Assembly (NCBI GenBank): GCA_022766385.1
Contig: JALEPJ010000040.1
Coordinates: forward strand, 1 to 42,679
Direction: 5' to 3'
Length of the DNA stretch: 42,679 nt
Origin: Rikenellaceae bacterium
GTDB lineage: Bacteria; Bacteroidota; Bacteroidia; Bacteroidales; UBA932
In this document: piece by piece, positions 8,928 to 18,509 of the stretch
Layout: every line of letters starts with the position of its first letter
How positions within the stretch are numbered: position 1 is the first letter of the stretch
Position numbers and translations under genes: made by a program
The notes under the pieces: generated by a model
Database searches by the model: none
What the model saw: the letters and a program-made list of their open reading frames with translations, nothing else
What the model was told of the DNA's origin: nothing

Positions 8928-9536
8928 ATGGCAATCAAATTCCAATACAATAAGACATCTCTGAACAATCTTGGCAAACAGCTCAAGGCACGTCAGAAGG
9001 CACTCCCTACCCTCCAAAACAAGGAGTCTGCCCTGCGCATTGAGGTTCGTAAGGCCAAAGACCGTTCGGACAGACTTGTTGCGGATCTTGAGGCCTCCTA
9101 TAAGCGATATGACTACCTTGCCGCCCTATGGAATGAATTCGAGCCTAATCTGATAAGCATTACGGATGTACAGCTTGAAACCGTAAAGGTAGCAGGCGTC
9201 AAAGTGCCTGAACTGAAGGGTATCTCCTACGAGATAAAGGAATTCAACGCTTTCGCCAAACCTGCCTGGTATGCGGACGGCGTAGCAATACTGAAAGAAC
9301 TGACAAGGCTCGGAATTGAGTCGGAGGTCTATCAGGCCAAGAGCAGGATCCTTGATTTTCAAAGGAAGAAAACCACCCAGAAAGTAAATCTGTATGAGAA
9401 GGTACAGATACCGGGGTATCAGGAGGCAATCAGAAAGATCAAGCGATATATGGAAGACGAGGAGAATCTCTCCAAGGCTTCATCAAAGATAGTAAAGGAA
9501 AGGCACGCTGCCGAAGAAGAGGAGGAAGAATCATGA
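8928..9536 (+). CDS. atpD: V-type ATP synthase subunit D (central shaft)
   Basis: 202-residue rotor shaft subunit, the V-type counterpart of F-type gamma. Long N- and C-terminal helices are evident: NKTSLNNLGKQLKARQKALPTLQNKE at the start and EAIRKIKRYMEDEENLSKASSKIVK at the end. They would form the antiparallel coiled coil inside the A/B head. The C-terminus is strongly acidic (EEEEEES). The stop overlaps the start of the I subunit in an ATGA. Subunit F, which normally binds D, is not coded in the operon. Confidence 0.9.
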   Translation: MAIKFQYNKTSLNNLGKQLKARQKALPTLQNKESALRIEVRKAKDRSDRLVADLEASYKRYDYLAALWNEFEPNLISITDVQLETVKVAGVKVPELKGISYEIKEFNAFAKPAWYADGVAILKELTRLGIESEVYQAKSRILDFQRKKTTQKVNLYEKVQIPGYQEAIRKIKRYMEDEENLSKASSKIVKERHAAEEEEEES

Positions 9537-11371
9537 TTACTAAAATGACCAAATATTCCTTCATTCTCCTTAGTGGGGAGAGTGAAGCTTTCCTCGAGAA
9601 TCTTCAGGAGCTTGGAGTGGTGGATATACAGCGTTCCACCAAACCTGTGGATCAAGTCTCCTCCGCTATGCTCGAGAAGACTCTCGGAATGCGTAAGGCA
9701 ATAGCCTTCCTCGAAAAGCTGAACTATGCGGAAGAAGGCATCAAGGCCTCGGCTGTCAACTGCTATTCAGGTCCTGTGGATGCACAAGCCGTTCTCGAGT
9801 CGAAGGATAGGCTATCCGGGACTGAAGCTGAACTGGTCGCTGCCGAGAAAATGCTCAAATCCGTTGTCCCTTGGGGTGAATATGACATCAAAACAATCGA
9901 AGAACTCAAGGCCAAGGGCATCCACCTTCACTATTATTGTGTTCCTGAGAAATCGTTCGATCCTTGTTGGGCAGAAAATTTTGCTCTCGAGCGCATAAGC
10001 GAAAGTGACGGGAAGATCTGGTTCGTGACCGTTTCAGGCGACGAGGACAGCTATAGCTTCCCTATTCGCGAGTGCAATCCTCCTCAGATGAGTGTGGGCA
10101 ATGCTCAGGCGGACGTTGACACATTGCGTCAGCGCATCATTGCCATCAAGGGAGAATTGCTCCATATGAAGGAGAACTGGACCGAAGAGCTGAAGCGGGA
10201 ACTTGAAAGGGAGAGCGCTGCTCTGGACAAGTATCTGGCAGGAAAAGAGGGTACGGCAGCAGCTGAAGGCTATATCAGCACCTACATCGGTTTTGCTCCG
10301 GATGGAGAAAAGGAGAGACTGGTAAAGGCTTTCGATGAGATGGGAGTCCTTTATCTCGTCGAAGATGCGAAGGAAGAAGACAATCCTCCTATCAAGCTGC
10401 AGAACAACAAGTTCTCACAGATGTTCGAATGTCTCACCGGTATGTACGGTATGCCTGTTTATGGAGAATGGGATCCAACGCCAATACTTGGTGTCTTCTT
10501 CATGCTGTTTTTCGCAATGTGCATGGGAGACGGAGGTTACGGTATAATATTGATAATCTTCGGATTACTTCAAGACAGGAAGGTCGTCAATATCGGAATG
10601 TTCGAAGGCCTTGGGAAGCTGATATGCGCTCTCGGAGTCTCTACAACAGTGGTCGGATTGCTCCTCGGAACCTTCTTCGGAGTGGACCTCACCACCGTTG
10701 CCTGGATACCTGAAGCTGTGAAGAACATAATGCTCACGGGCAATGTCAACATCGGAGGCGCCAACTATGCACTCCAGATGATACTCGCTATTTGCATAGG
10801 CGTATTCCATATCTGCCTGGCTATGGTCATTAAGGCATTGCTCTACACCAAACGTTTCGGATTCAAACAGAATCTCGGGACCTGGGGTTGGGTGCTGCTG
10901 ATTATAGGAGGCTTGATTCTGACAATCTGCGCTATGTGCTTCAATCTGCCTCAGACGCTAACCAAACTAGTGCTTATCGGCATTGCCGTAGTATCAGCCC
11001 TGGGAATCTTCATTTTCAACACTCCGGGACGCAATCCTCTGATGAACATAGGTTCAGGCCTTTGGAACACTTACAATATGGTAACAGGCCTGCTCGGTGA
11101 TGTATTGAGCTATATACGTCTCTATGCTCTCGGACTTGCAGGCGGAATGCTTGGAAACGCTTTCAACATACTCGGAGGACTTTTGCTCGGTGACCATCCG
11201 ACTTGGCAGTTCATCCCGTTTGTGCTGATTATGCTCTTCGGACACTCGCTCAACCTGCTGATGTCCTGCCTCGGTGCCTTTGTGCATCCTCTGAGACTTA
11301 CCTTCGTCGAGTACTTCAAGAACTCCGGCTATGAAGGCAAGGGAACAGCTTACAATCCATTGAAGAAATAA
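9533..11371 (+). CDS. atpI: V-type ATP synthase subunit I (membrane stator)
   Basis: 612-residue subunit (V-type a/I). It has a soluble N-terminal half of about 300 residues with coiled-coil arms (residues about 85-110 and 195-245) and a C-terminal membrane half. The membrane half starts near PILGVFFMLFFAMCMGDGGYG and ends near LRLTFVEYFKNSGYEG. It provides the ion half-channels next to the K ring. The conserved arginine that releases the ion from the K-subunit glutamate is R529 in DVLSYIRLYALGLAGGMLG. The gene overlaps atpD by 4 nt (ATGA) and precedes atpK by 27 nt. Confidence 0.95.
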   Translation: MITKMTKYSFILLSGESEAFLENLQELGVVDIQRSTKPVDQVSSAMLEKTLGMRKAIAFLEKLNYAEEGIKASAVNCYSGPVDAQAVLESKDRLSGTEAELVAAEKMLKSVVPWGEYDIKTIEELKAKGIHLHYYCVPEKSFDPCWAENFALERISESDGKIWFVTVSGDEDSYSFPIRECNPPQMSVGNAQADVDTLRQRIIAIKGELLHMKENWTEELKRELERESAALDKYLAGKEGTAAAEGYISTYIGFAPDGEKERLVKAFDEMGVLYLVEDAKEEDNPPIKLQNNKFSQMFECLTGMYGMPVYGEWDPTPILGVFFMLFFAMCMGDGGYGIILIIFGLLQDRKVVNIGMFEGLGKLICALGVSTTVVGLLLGTFFGVDLTTVAWIPEAVKNIMLTGNVNIGGANYALQMILAICIGVFHICLAMVIKALLYTKRFGFKQNLGTWGWVLLIIGGLILTICAMCFNLPQTLTKLVLIGIAVVSALGIFIFNTPGRNPLMNIGSGLWNTYNMVTGLLGDVLSYIRLYALGLAGGMLGNAFNILGGLLLGDHPTWQFIPFVLIMLFGHSLNLLMSCLGAFVHPLRLTFVEYFKNSGYEGKGTAYNPLKK

Positions 11372-11836
<465 letters not shown>

Positions 11837-11858
11837 TTCCTAATCGAAACACTTTATT

Positions 11859-11887
11859 GAAGGCCGGGGCAATCACGCTCCGGCTTC
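11859..11887 (+). terminator. Terminator-like hairpin after the V-ATPase operon
   Basis: GAAGGCCGGGGC pairs imperfectly with GCTCCGGCTTC across AATCAC. The stem is strong but the following sequence (ATTGATTCTT) lacks a long T tract, so termination strength is uncertain. Confidence 0.6.
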
Positions 11888-11918
11888 ATTGATTCTTGGA
11901 AAAGTTTTCATAAATTTG
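11888..11918 (+). promoter_or_regulatory. parAB promoter
   Basis: A perfect -7 box TAAATTTG (11911-11918) has a weak -33 element ATTG (11888-11891) exactly 19 bp upstream. Expected transcript start is near 11925, giving a leader of about 18 nt to the ATG at 11943. Confidence 0.55.
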
Positions 11919-11942
11919 CATTATTGAGACATAAATGCACAT

Positions 11943-12728
11943 ATGGGTAAAGTCATAGCAATAGCAAATCAGAAAGGCGGAGTGGGTAAAACCACCACCG
12001 CGATTAACCTTGCCGCCTCGCTCGCCGTGTTGGAGAAAAAGGTGCTCATCATCGATGCAGACCCTCAAGCAAACACTACCTCGGGCCTGAATTTTGCACC
12101 GGATAATGACGAGAAGAGGACTTTATACGAGCTGATGATCGGACAGATCAGTGTGGAAGACGCCTTGATTCAAACTGAAATCGGCAATCTCCATATGATT
12201 CCATCCCATATTAACCTGGTTGGCGTTGAAATCGAAATGCTCGATGCAGACAACAGGGAGACCATACTGAAGAGGGTCATTGCACCAGTGCGCGACGTCT
12301 ATGACTATATCATAATCGATTGTTCACCTTCACTCGGACTCATTACCGTCAATGCTCTTGCCGCGGCAGATTCCGTAATTATTCCTGTCCAGCCTGAGTT
12401 TTTCGCACTTGAAGGTCTTGGTAAACTGCTTCAGACCATCAGGATAGTGCAGAACGGTGTTAATATGCAGCTCACTATCGAGGGCTTCCTGATCACTATG
12501 TTCGACGGCAGAACCAGAGTGCATACCCAGGTCGTGGCACAAATGAGGGAAAGGTTCAGCGATATGGTCTTCAACACTATCATACAGAGGAACATACGTT
12601 TGAGCGAGGCCCCTTCTCATGGAAAACCTATCATACTCTACGACATCATGAGCAACGGTTCAACAAATTATCTGAACCTTGCCAAGGAAGTCATTGATAA
12701 GAACGAGCCTCAAGCGAAAAAGATATGA
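11943..12728 (+). CDS. parA: Chromosome partitioning ATPase ParA/Soj
   Basis: 261-residue ParA-family ATPase that, with ParB, segregates origin regions and loads SMC. The deviant Walker A motif KGGVGKTTT begins at K11 (signature lysine K11, P-loop lysine K16). LIIDADPQANTTSGL is the A' motif and YIIIDCSPSLGLITVNAL is Walker B. A short N-terminus with no DNA-binding extension marks it as the chromosomal (Soj) type rather than plasmid type Ia. It overlaps parB by 4 nt (ATGA). No parS palindrome was recognised in the window. Confidence 0.95.
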   Translation: MGKVIAIANQKGGVGKTTTAINLAASLAVLEKKVLIIDADPQANTTSGLNFAPDNDEKRTLYELMIGQISVEDALIQTEIGNLHMIPSHINLVGVEIEMLDADNRETILKRVIAPVRDVYDYIIIDCSPSLGLITVNALAAADSVIIPVQPEFFALEGLGKLLQTIRIVQNGVNMQLTIEGFLITMFDGRTRVHTQVVAQMRERFSDMVFNTIIQRNIRLSEAPSHGKPIILYDIMSNGSTNYLNLAKEVIDKNEPQAKKI

Positions 12729-13666
12729 GTAGTAAAGAACCCAGAGGACTTGGCCGTGGTCTCGGAGCTATACTCGGCGACAGCGTAAATGTTGACCAGC
12801 TCCGCAAACCGGTAGGCTATGTAAACAAGGAAATCATCGGTACCAGAAACGAGGTCAAGGAGAGCGCCGACGTAGTGCGTATCCCCGCAGACCTGATTGA
12901 ACCGAATCCATATCAGCCAAGAATGTCTTTCGACACGGAAGCATTGGAGGAGTTGGCGTCATCCATCAGGAACCTGGGTCTTATCCAGCCCATTACAGTC
13001 AGGAAATCCGCCAATGGCAAGTATCAGATAATCAGCGGAGAAAGACGATTCAGAGCCAGTCGTATGACCGGAATGGAGATGATTCCGGCCTATGTGAGGA
13101 CAGCAAGCGAGCAGGGCATGCTCGAAATGGCAATAGTAGAGAATATCCAAAGAGAGGATCTTGATCCTATCGAAGTCGCCCTGAGCTACCAGAGACTTAT
13201 CGAGGAATGCAATCTCACCCAGGAGCAGATGGCGGGACGCGTAGGCAAGAAAAGGGCTTCGGTCACCAATTATCTCCGTCTTTTGAAATTGCCTGCAAAA
13301 GTACAGCACGACCTAAAGGTGGGACTCATATCCGTAGGACACGCCAAAGTGATACTGGGGGTTGAAGATCCTGCTCTGCAGGAGCTGCTCTGCGATGTTA
13401 CTGTGAAAGATGGACTGTCAGTTCGCCAATTGGAAGAAAAACTCCGCAGACTCGCGGAGGGAGATAAGAAAAAGGAGAAGAATGACAATGCTGCTGGAGA
13501 ATTGCCTGAGGAATACAGCAGGGTTCTGGAACACATCGGCAAATACTTCAAAGAGGAAATCTCCCTGAAGCGAACGGCTGGAGGAAAGGGCAGTATGACG
13601 ATAAAGTTCAGCTCAGACGAAGAAATGCAGAGCTTCCTCAAAGTACTTGAAGATGCACAGATCTGA
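12725..13666 (+). CDS. parB: Chromosome partitioning protein ParB/Spo0J
   Basis: 313-residue ParB. Order: short N-terminal tail, nuclease-fold CTPase domain starting at IPADLIEPNPYQPRMSFD with the GERRFRA box at 105-111, then the helix-turn-helix region LTQEQMAGRVGKKRASVTNYLRLL that reads parS. A C-terminal dimerisation region ends MTIKFSSDEEMQSFLKVLE. It clamps on DNA around parS using CTP and is moved by ParA. The first residues SSKEPRGLGRGLGAIL carry the GRGLxAL-like ParA-stimulating motif. It overlaps parA by 4 nt and the next gene by 14 nt. Confidence 0.95.
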   Translation: MSSKEPRGLGRGLGAILGDSVNVDQLRKPVGYVNKEIIGTRNEVKESADVVRIPADLIEPNPYQPRMSFDTEALEELASSIRNLGLIQPITVRKSANGKYQIISGERRFRASRMTGMEMIPAYVRTASEQGMLEMAIVENIQREDLDPIEVALSYQRLIEECNLTQEQMAGRVGKKRASVTNYLRLLKLPAKVQHDLKVGLISVGHAKVILGVEDPALQELLCDVTVKDGLSVRQLEEKLRRLAEGDKKKEKNDNAAGELPEEYSRVLEHIGKYFKEEISLKRTAGGKGSMTIKFSSDEEMQSFLKVLEDAQI

Positions 13667-14567
13667 TTTCTTGAAAATACTCATCGCTTTCGCGCTGTTA
13701 TTGGCAATGTCACCTGCAGCCAAAGCGCAGTTCAAATCCGAAGCCTTCTCCAACGGTTTCGGAGGGCAGAGCACGGCATCCCCTTCCGACTCAGTTGAGA
13801 CGCTGTTCTCCCTGAAGGAGTATTTTGCAGGACTCTCCCATAAACAGGACCTCAAGTTGGGCACTCTGGCGGGAGGCTCGGCAGTATTCATTGGAGGCAA
13901 TCAGATATACAACAAGCAGTACTGGAAACTGCCCATAGTCTACACGAGCATAGGAGCCGGTCTGGGAGGAGGTTTCTATTTCAGAAACCAATACAACAAA
14001 TCGCAGAAGACAGATGCTCACGCCAAGAAATTGAGCACCATATGTTTTGCAGGTTCAGCCCTCGCCTATTGGGGAACGATGATGGACGGTGTAATTAATT
14101 TCAAGACCGACAATCCCCACCACGCAGGAAAAGCCACCCTATATTCTATCCTTGTTCCTGGACTGGGACAGGTTTATAATGGGGAATACTGGAAGGTACC
14201 TATCTACTGGGGTGCCATCTCCACCTCATATGCATTTTATGTAAAGAATAAGGTCAGCTACGAACGATTCAGGAACATTTATAACGAGGCTACCAATCCT
14301 GAAGGCAATTATGAAGGTTCAATACCTGCACAAACTGCATTGTACTACAGAAACATATTCAGAAGGTACAGGGACTATTCTGTACTCGCCATCGCTGCCA
14401 GCTATCTGCTTCAAGTCATTGACGCAAACGTTTTCTCATATATGCAAGACTTCGAAGTGAATGATGACATTACGATGAACGTAAAGCCGGCTATACTGAC
14501 CCCTGACACTCAATTCGCATTCAGTGGAAACTCTGCTCTCGGAGTCAGCATAGGCCTGAAGTTTTAA
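13653..14567 (+). CDS. DUF5683 envelope protein
   Basis: 304-residue exported protein of the DUF5683 family, function unknown. Residues 1-25 are a signal peptide ending AAKAQ. Two stretches are alike: NKQYWKLPIVYTSIGAGLGG (about 88-107) and NGEYWKVPIYWGAISTS (about 177-193). Each is preceded by a small-residue hydrophobic segment (for example YSILVPGLGQVY), which suggests an internal duplication of a membrane-associated module. The ATG at 13653 is chosen over the TTG at 13647 and overlaps the end of parB by 14 nt. Position after parAB and before a lytic transglycosylase suggests a role linked to the cell envelope, but this is inference. Confidence 0.75.
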   Translation: MHRSDFLKILIAFALLLAMSPAAKAQFKSEAFSNGFGGQSTASPSDSVETLFSLKEYFAGLSHKQDLKLGTLAGGSAVFIGGNQIYNKQYWKLPIVYTSIGAGLGGGFYFRNQYNKSQKTDAHAKKLSTICFAGSALAYWGTMMDGVINFKTDNPHHAGKATLYSILVPGLGQVYNGEYWKVPIYWGAISTSYAFYVKNKVSYERFRNIYNEATNPEGNYEGSIPAQTALYYRNIFRRYRDYSVLAIAASYLLQVIDANVFSYMQDFEVNDDITMNVKPAILTPDTQFAFSGNSALGVSIGLKF

Positions 14568-14571
14568 ACTG

Positions 14572-16173
14572 ATGACCATTAGAAGAATTCGAATAATCAC
14601 ATTGCTCTGCACGGTACTGGCAGTATCGTGCCTTTCGCTGGACGCCCAGATATTCAGGAGAAGAAGTGTAATCAATAAGGAAAATCTCGAGCTCAAGCTG
14701 AAAATCGACTCACTACTGATTGAGATTGAAGAACTGCAATCTACCCGCTCTGCAGAAGACAGCATCATATCTGAGATGTTAGGTATCTACGGAGAAAACG
14801 AAGACAGGCAGTTAGAATACACTCAGGAAGTAACGGACAGTCTGCTGAGTTTGTGGTATGTTCACCGCCAAGTCGGTCAAAGCAGAGCAGACGAGGAAGA
14901 GATGGATCTTGACTCAGTAAAGTTGAGCTCCAATGTCAGCGATTCAGTCCTTATTCAAAGGCTGAAGAAAATGAACTCTTACATAAGCCTGCCCTTCAAC
15001 GAGACAGTCAGGAACTATATGGTGCTCTATTCCGAAAAAATGCCCACTAAAATGGGACATATACTCGGGCTATGCAGTTACTATATGCCTATCTTCGAGG
15101 ATATCTTCAATCGCTACGGCCTTCCGGACGAACTGAAGTACCTCGCTATCATCGAATCAGCCCTCAACCCTGTCGCGACCTCACGTGCCGGAGCCAAGGG
15201 AATGTGGCAATTTATGTACAATACAGCCAGAAGCTACGGCTTGAAGATCAACTCATTCATCGATGAAAGACTGGATGTTGAAAAAGCCGCTGACGCTGCC
15301 GCAAGATATCTTACCGATGCATACAATGTCTTCGGGGATTGGTGTCTCGCTATTTCCGCTTACAATTGCGGTTCTGGCAATGTTAACAAGGCAATACGCC
15401 GAAGCGGAGGAAAGAGGGACTTCTGGTCCATCTATCCATATCTTCCAAAAGAGACCAGATCATATATGCCAGCATTCGTCGGGGCAATGTATGCGCTTAA
15501 TTATAGCAAGGAGTACGGTCTGGTGGCTGATGGAGTGCAGATGCCTGCCTATACCGACACCTTTGAAATACACCGCAATCTCCACTTTGAGCAAATCAGC
15601 CACGTCATCGGAATTCCAATGGACGAGCTGCAGAATCTCAACCCCCAATACATCAAGAATATAGTACCCGGCAATGAGGGTACGCAGATTCTGAAACTTC
15701 CATACAATTATTCCAACGCATTCATTGATCGTCAGGACTCACTCTATAGTTATAAGGCAGATGTGTTCTTAGACCAGAAAACCATAACGAACATTAAGAA
15801 CGGGACTGACGGTGAAAGAATTACATACAAGGTAAAAAGCGGAGACTATCTGGGCAAGATAGCAGCAAAATACGGTGTGACAGTGAGCAAACTGAAAAGC
15901 TGGAACCATCTGAGAAATGACAATCTGAGAGTAGGTCAGACTCTATACATATACAGAAACGGCTCCGGACCGGTATCGTCGTCGACAAGCAAGAGTTCAT
16001 CAAGCAACAACAAAGCGACAGCAGCTTCTGGAGTATATGTGGTCAAATCCGGAGATTCTCTTTATAAGATAGCTCAAAAGTTTCCGGGAGTGAGTGCTGA
16101 AGACATAATGAGATACAATGGCATTACTTCCGACATCAAGCCTGGAATGAAAATTAACATTCCTAAAAAATAA
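14572..16173 (+). CDS. mltD: MltD-like lytic transglycosylase with two LysM domains
   Basis: 533-residue periplasmic or outer-membrane peptidoglycan enzyme that cleaves MurNAc-GlcNAc bonds to give 1,6-anhydroMurNAc ends. Residues 1-25 are a signal sequence, followed by a coiled coil (about 38-70). The SLT catalytic domain has its catalytic glutamate at E195 in AIIESALNPVATSRAGAKGMWQF, and GDWCLAISAYNCGSGNVNKAI is a further SLT block. LysM domains lie at about 416-462 (YKVKSGDYLGKIAAKYGV) and 486-532 (YVVKSGDSLYKIAQKF), separated by a Ser-rich linker. It follows the DUF5683 gene by 4 nt. The last 11 bp overlap the convergent gene on the minus strand. Confidence 0.9.
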   Translation: MTIRRIRIITLLCTVLAVSCLSLDAQIFRRRSVINKENLELKLKIDSLLIEIEELQSTRSAEDSIISEMLGIYGENEDRQLEYTQEVTDSLLSLWYVHRQVGQSRADEEEMDLDSVKLSSNVSDSVLIQRLKKMNSYISLPFNETVRNYMVLYSEKMPTKMGHILGLCSYYMPIFEDIFNRYGLPDELKYLAIIESALNPVATSRAGAKGMWQFMYNTARSYGLKINSFIDERLDVEKAADAAARYLTDAYNVFGDWCLAISAYNCGSGNVNKAIRRSGGKRDFWSIYPYLPKETRSYMPAFVGAMYALNYSKEYGLVADGVQMPAYTDTFEIHRNLHFEQISHVIGIPMDELQNLNPQYIKNIVPGNEGTQILKLPYNYSNAFIDRQDSLYSYKADVFLDQKTITNIKNGTDGERITYKVKSGDYLGKIAAKYGVTVSKLKSWNHLRNDNLRVGQTLYIYRNGSGPVSSSTSKSSSSNNKATAASGVYVVKSGDSLYKIAQKFPGVSAEDIMRYNGITSDIKPGMKINIPKK

Positions 16174-17839
16174 AATTCATCTGGACTTTAAGCTCGAACT
16201 TGCCTGGCTTTTCTTCTTTCATAGCGTAGTATTCCATCCATGCAGCCTTTGCATACAGAGAGATGTATCTAAACTTAAGACTCAGAAGAGAGGAAAGATA
16301 CACTCCTCTTCCATAGAAGGATGGAACAGAAAAGGAACCGGGCAAATCTCGGTCATAAAGATATATCCTATCATCCCAATGATCGACGTGAAAAGCTGTC
16401 CCACGCAAGAAGAAGGAAAACTTTTTTCCATTGGCAGCTGACAATCCGGCAAAGAGCAGTTTGGAGCTGCCCCTATTGTGGCACATAGCCATCCCTGCAT
16501 TCATACCAAAGCCATTATTATAAAAATAGCGCAGTTCCATTTTGGCTTCTTCCTTATGCGGGAAACTCTCCTCCGGCTTCCATCTGTATGACAGACGCAG
16601 CCTAAGTTCTAAGTTCTCGCTTACTTTCGGATTCCAGTCTATACGCCCTTTTAATTGTCTTTTATCTCTTCCTTTACGTCTCACAGCATCCAGGCTCAAG
16701 CTCAAAGAATGATAATCCATAGCCAAAGCAAGGCCAAGTTCATCAGTGGCTTTGGTCGAGGAACGGACAGCTCCGGAATAAGGGGACAGGTAGTCAGCCG
16801 GATAAGCCCTTAATAGAAGCGAAGATTTCAAATCATATGAATGATTGTAAGTCAATCCTGATAAGCCGGCAAGACTTCTCTCTTTCCAATCGAGAGCATA
16901 TTCCGCAAACATATCCATCTTCCCCAGAGCATACCTATAACTGAGAGAGGCCAGGCCATCACTCAGTGCAGCAAATCCAAATTCTCCCTTTCGACCGTAT
17001 CTGGAGATATTGCCACCGGCATTTCCGTTGAAGTCAATGAAGGCCGAGACTGTCCAGCGACCGAAAGCGAGATCAGCGGCAATTCCCCTGCGGACCGAAG
17101 AGGGGGCTGTGGTCCAGGCAGGACCGATGCCGGAAGGATGCTTGGCAAACGATGCGGCAGAAGAGAAGCCGCTCAGGCTGAAACCGCTCCATTGCACCAA
17201 ACCCTGACCGAACTTGGCATTGAAATCCCCAAGTACTATCTTGCATGGAATTCTGTTTCCATATGCCACCAGAGACCAGGAACTGACTTCAGGAGGCCAC
17301 AAAGCTGATGCATACGAAGATTTCAGAGCATAGGCTACACAAAGGGCATCAGAGAAAAACAACCTGGTCTTGGATAAGGCGGACAGACTAAGCTCTCCTT
17401 CGCTGCTCTTCAGACCGAAGCTCTCCTGTGACTCGAGTTTCACCACCAATGAATCCCTCCCCCTCTCCTTAACTCCATATCTGGACTCAAATGAAATAAA
17501 GGGCTCCAATGCCTTGGCTCTTTCTTCACCAAAACCGTCAATCAAAGCAAGTTCCTGAAGCGAAAGCACATCTCCATACTTAAGTCTGTACTCGACAAGT
17601 GAAGCCACCTGGAACCTGGTCAGCAAAGCGGAGGCCTTAAGTCTGTTCGCGGACAACAAATTGATTTTCAAGGGATGAGAAGCATAAGCCTCATACCTTT
17701 CTATAATCTCGAGATCAAGTTCTTCTTCTGAAGCAATTCCGTTCAGCACCATCAATGACTCCAAAATCCTGTCCTGGGCCTTTACATCGTGCAAAAGAGC
17801 TATAAATAAAGCTGAGATTATGAGCATTACTTTTTTCAT
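16163..17839 (-). CDS. Helix-hairpin-helix protein with beta-rich outer-membrane-like domain
   Basis: 558-residue exported protein of unknown function. A signal peptide ends near HDVKAQ (residue about 22). Residues about 75-115 contain helix-hairpin-helix (ComEA-like) sequence: VASLVEYRLKYGDVLSLQEL then IDGFGEERAKALEPFI. The remaining 430 residues are beta-rich with alternating hydrophobic and aromatic residues, and the protein ends in VQMNFIF, a terminal aromatic strand as in outer-membrane barrels. Similar HhH plus barrel proteins exist in Bacteroidales; their role is not known to me. It stands alone on the minus strand between two plus-strand operons, and its end overlaps mltD by 11 bp. 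Confidence 0.65.
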   Translation of the reverse strand: MKKVMLIISALFIALLHDVKAQDRILESLMVLNGIASEEELDLEIIERYEAYASHPLKINLLSANRLKASALLTRFQVASLVEYRLKYGDVLSLQELALIDGFGEERAKALEPFISFESRYGVKERGRDSLVVKLESQESFGLKSSEGELSLSALSKTRLFFSDALCVAYALKSSYASALWPPEVSSWSLVAYGNRIPCKIVLGDFNAKFGQGLVQWSGFSLSGFSSAASFAKHPSGIGPAWTTAPSSVRRGIAADLAFGRWTVSAFIDFNGNAGGNISRYGRKGEFGFAALSDGLASLSYRYALGKMDMFAEYALDWKERSLAGLSGLTYNHSYDLKSSLLLRAYPADYLSPYSGAVRSSTKATDELGLALAMDYHSLSLSLDAVRRKGRDKRQLKGRIDWNPKVSENLELRLRLSYRWKPEESFPHKEEAKMELRYFYNNGFGMNAGMAMCHNRGSSKLLFAGLSAANGKKFSFFLRGTAFHVDHWDDRIYLYDRDLPGSFSVPSFYGRGVYLSSLLSLKFRYISLYAKAAWMEYYAMKEEKPGKFELKVQMNFIF

Positions 17840-17915
17840 ACCGGTAAGGACGGAAACAAAAAGATAAAATGCTATAAAAAACCCTCATACCCCATCCAAA
17901 ACATAGTTTTTTTGT

Positions 17916-17923
17916 TAAATTTG
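17916..17923 (+). promoter_or_regulatory. -7 box of the hpt-adk promoter
   Basis: TAAATTTG is a perfect TAnnTTTG. No clear TTTG lies 19-21 bp upstream. It lies inside the TTG-initiated extension of the hpt reading frame (from 17912), which supports the ATG at 17945 as the real start with a leader of about 15 nt. Confidence 0.5.
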
Positions 17924-17944
17924 TATGATTATCTGAATCAGGCA

Positions 17945-18490
17945 ATGAAAGAAAAGATTGTTCTTCACGATAAGACCTTTGTGCCTTTCATCTCCAACGA
18001 AGAGATTGAAAAAGCTATTGACGAGCTTGCAGCCAGAATGAACGCTGAGTTCAAGGGCTGCGAAGATGTACCGGTATTGCTCTGCGTTCTCAACGGTGCG
18101 ATACTTTTCACGGCCGAGCTGATGAAACGCCTTGACTTCCCTGTCGAACTTATGTCGATGAAACTGTCATCCTATACAGGAACGCACACCAGCGGAGAAG
18201 TCAAGACAGTAATGGGCCTCACCGGTAATGTTAAAGACAGAATGGTCATCATAGTCGAAGACATAGTGGACACGGGCAATACTATCGTCAAAATCAAGGA
18301 AATTCTCAAGGATGCAGGGGCAAAGGACAGCAAAGTTTGCACCCTTCTGTTAAAGCCCGAAGTCTATAAACAGGAGTACAGGCTTGACTATGTCGGCAAA
18401 TCCATACCAAATGCCTTCATTGTAGGTTTTGGCTTAGATTATGATGAACTCGGAAGAAACCTTCCGGATATCTATGTATTAGGACAGTAG
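17945..18490 (+). CDS. hpt: Hypoxanthine phosphoribosyltransferase
   Basis: 181-residue purine salvage enzyme; converts hypoxanthine or guanine plus PRPP to IMP or GMP. The PRPP-binding motif VEDIVDTGNT lies at 104-113. LLCVLNGAILFTAELMKRL and MKLSSYTGTHTSGEVK match the family's N-terminal and flexible-loop regions, and LPDIYVLG is the usual C-terminal block. Length is typical. The ATG at 17945 is used because the -7 box overlaps the upstream extension. Adenylate kinase follows 19 nt downstream, so two nucleotide-metabolism genes share a transcript ended by the hairpin at 19136. Confidence 0.9.
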   Translation: MKEKIVLHDKTFVPFISNEEIEKAIDELAARMNAEFKGCEDVPVLLCVLNGAILFTAELMKRLDFPVELMSMKLSSYTGTHTSGEVKTVMGLTGNVKDRMVIIVEDIVDTGNTIVKIKEILKDAGAKDSKVCTLLLKPEVYKQEYRLDYVGKSIPNAFIVGFGLDYDELGRNLPDIYVLGQ

Positions 18491-18509
18491 CAAATTACCT
18501 ATAATAACA

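Noticed and set aside
11943..13666. Plasmid-type partition locus
   Set aside because: ParA lacks a DNA-binding N-terminus, and the surrounding genes are chromosomal core genes, so this is the chromosomal Soj/Spo0J pair.
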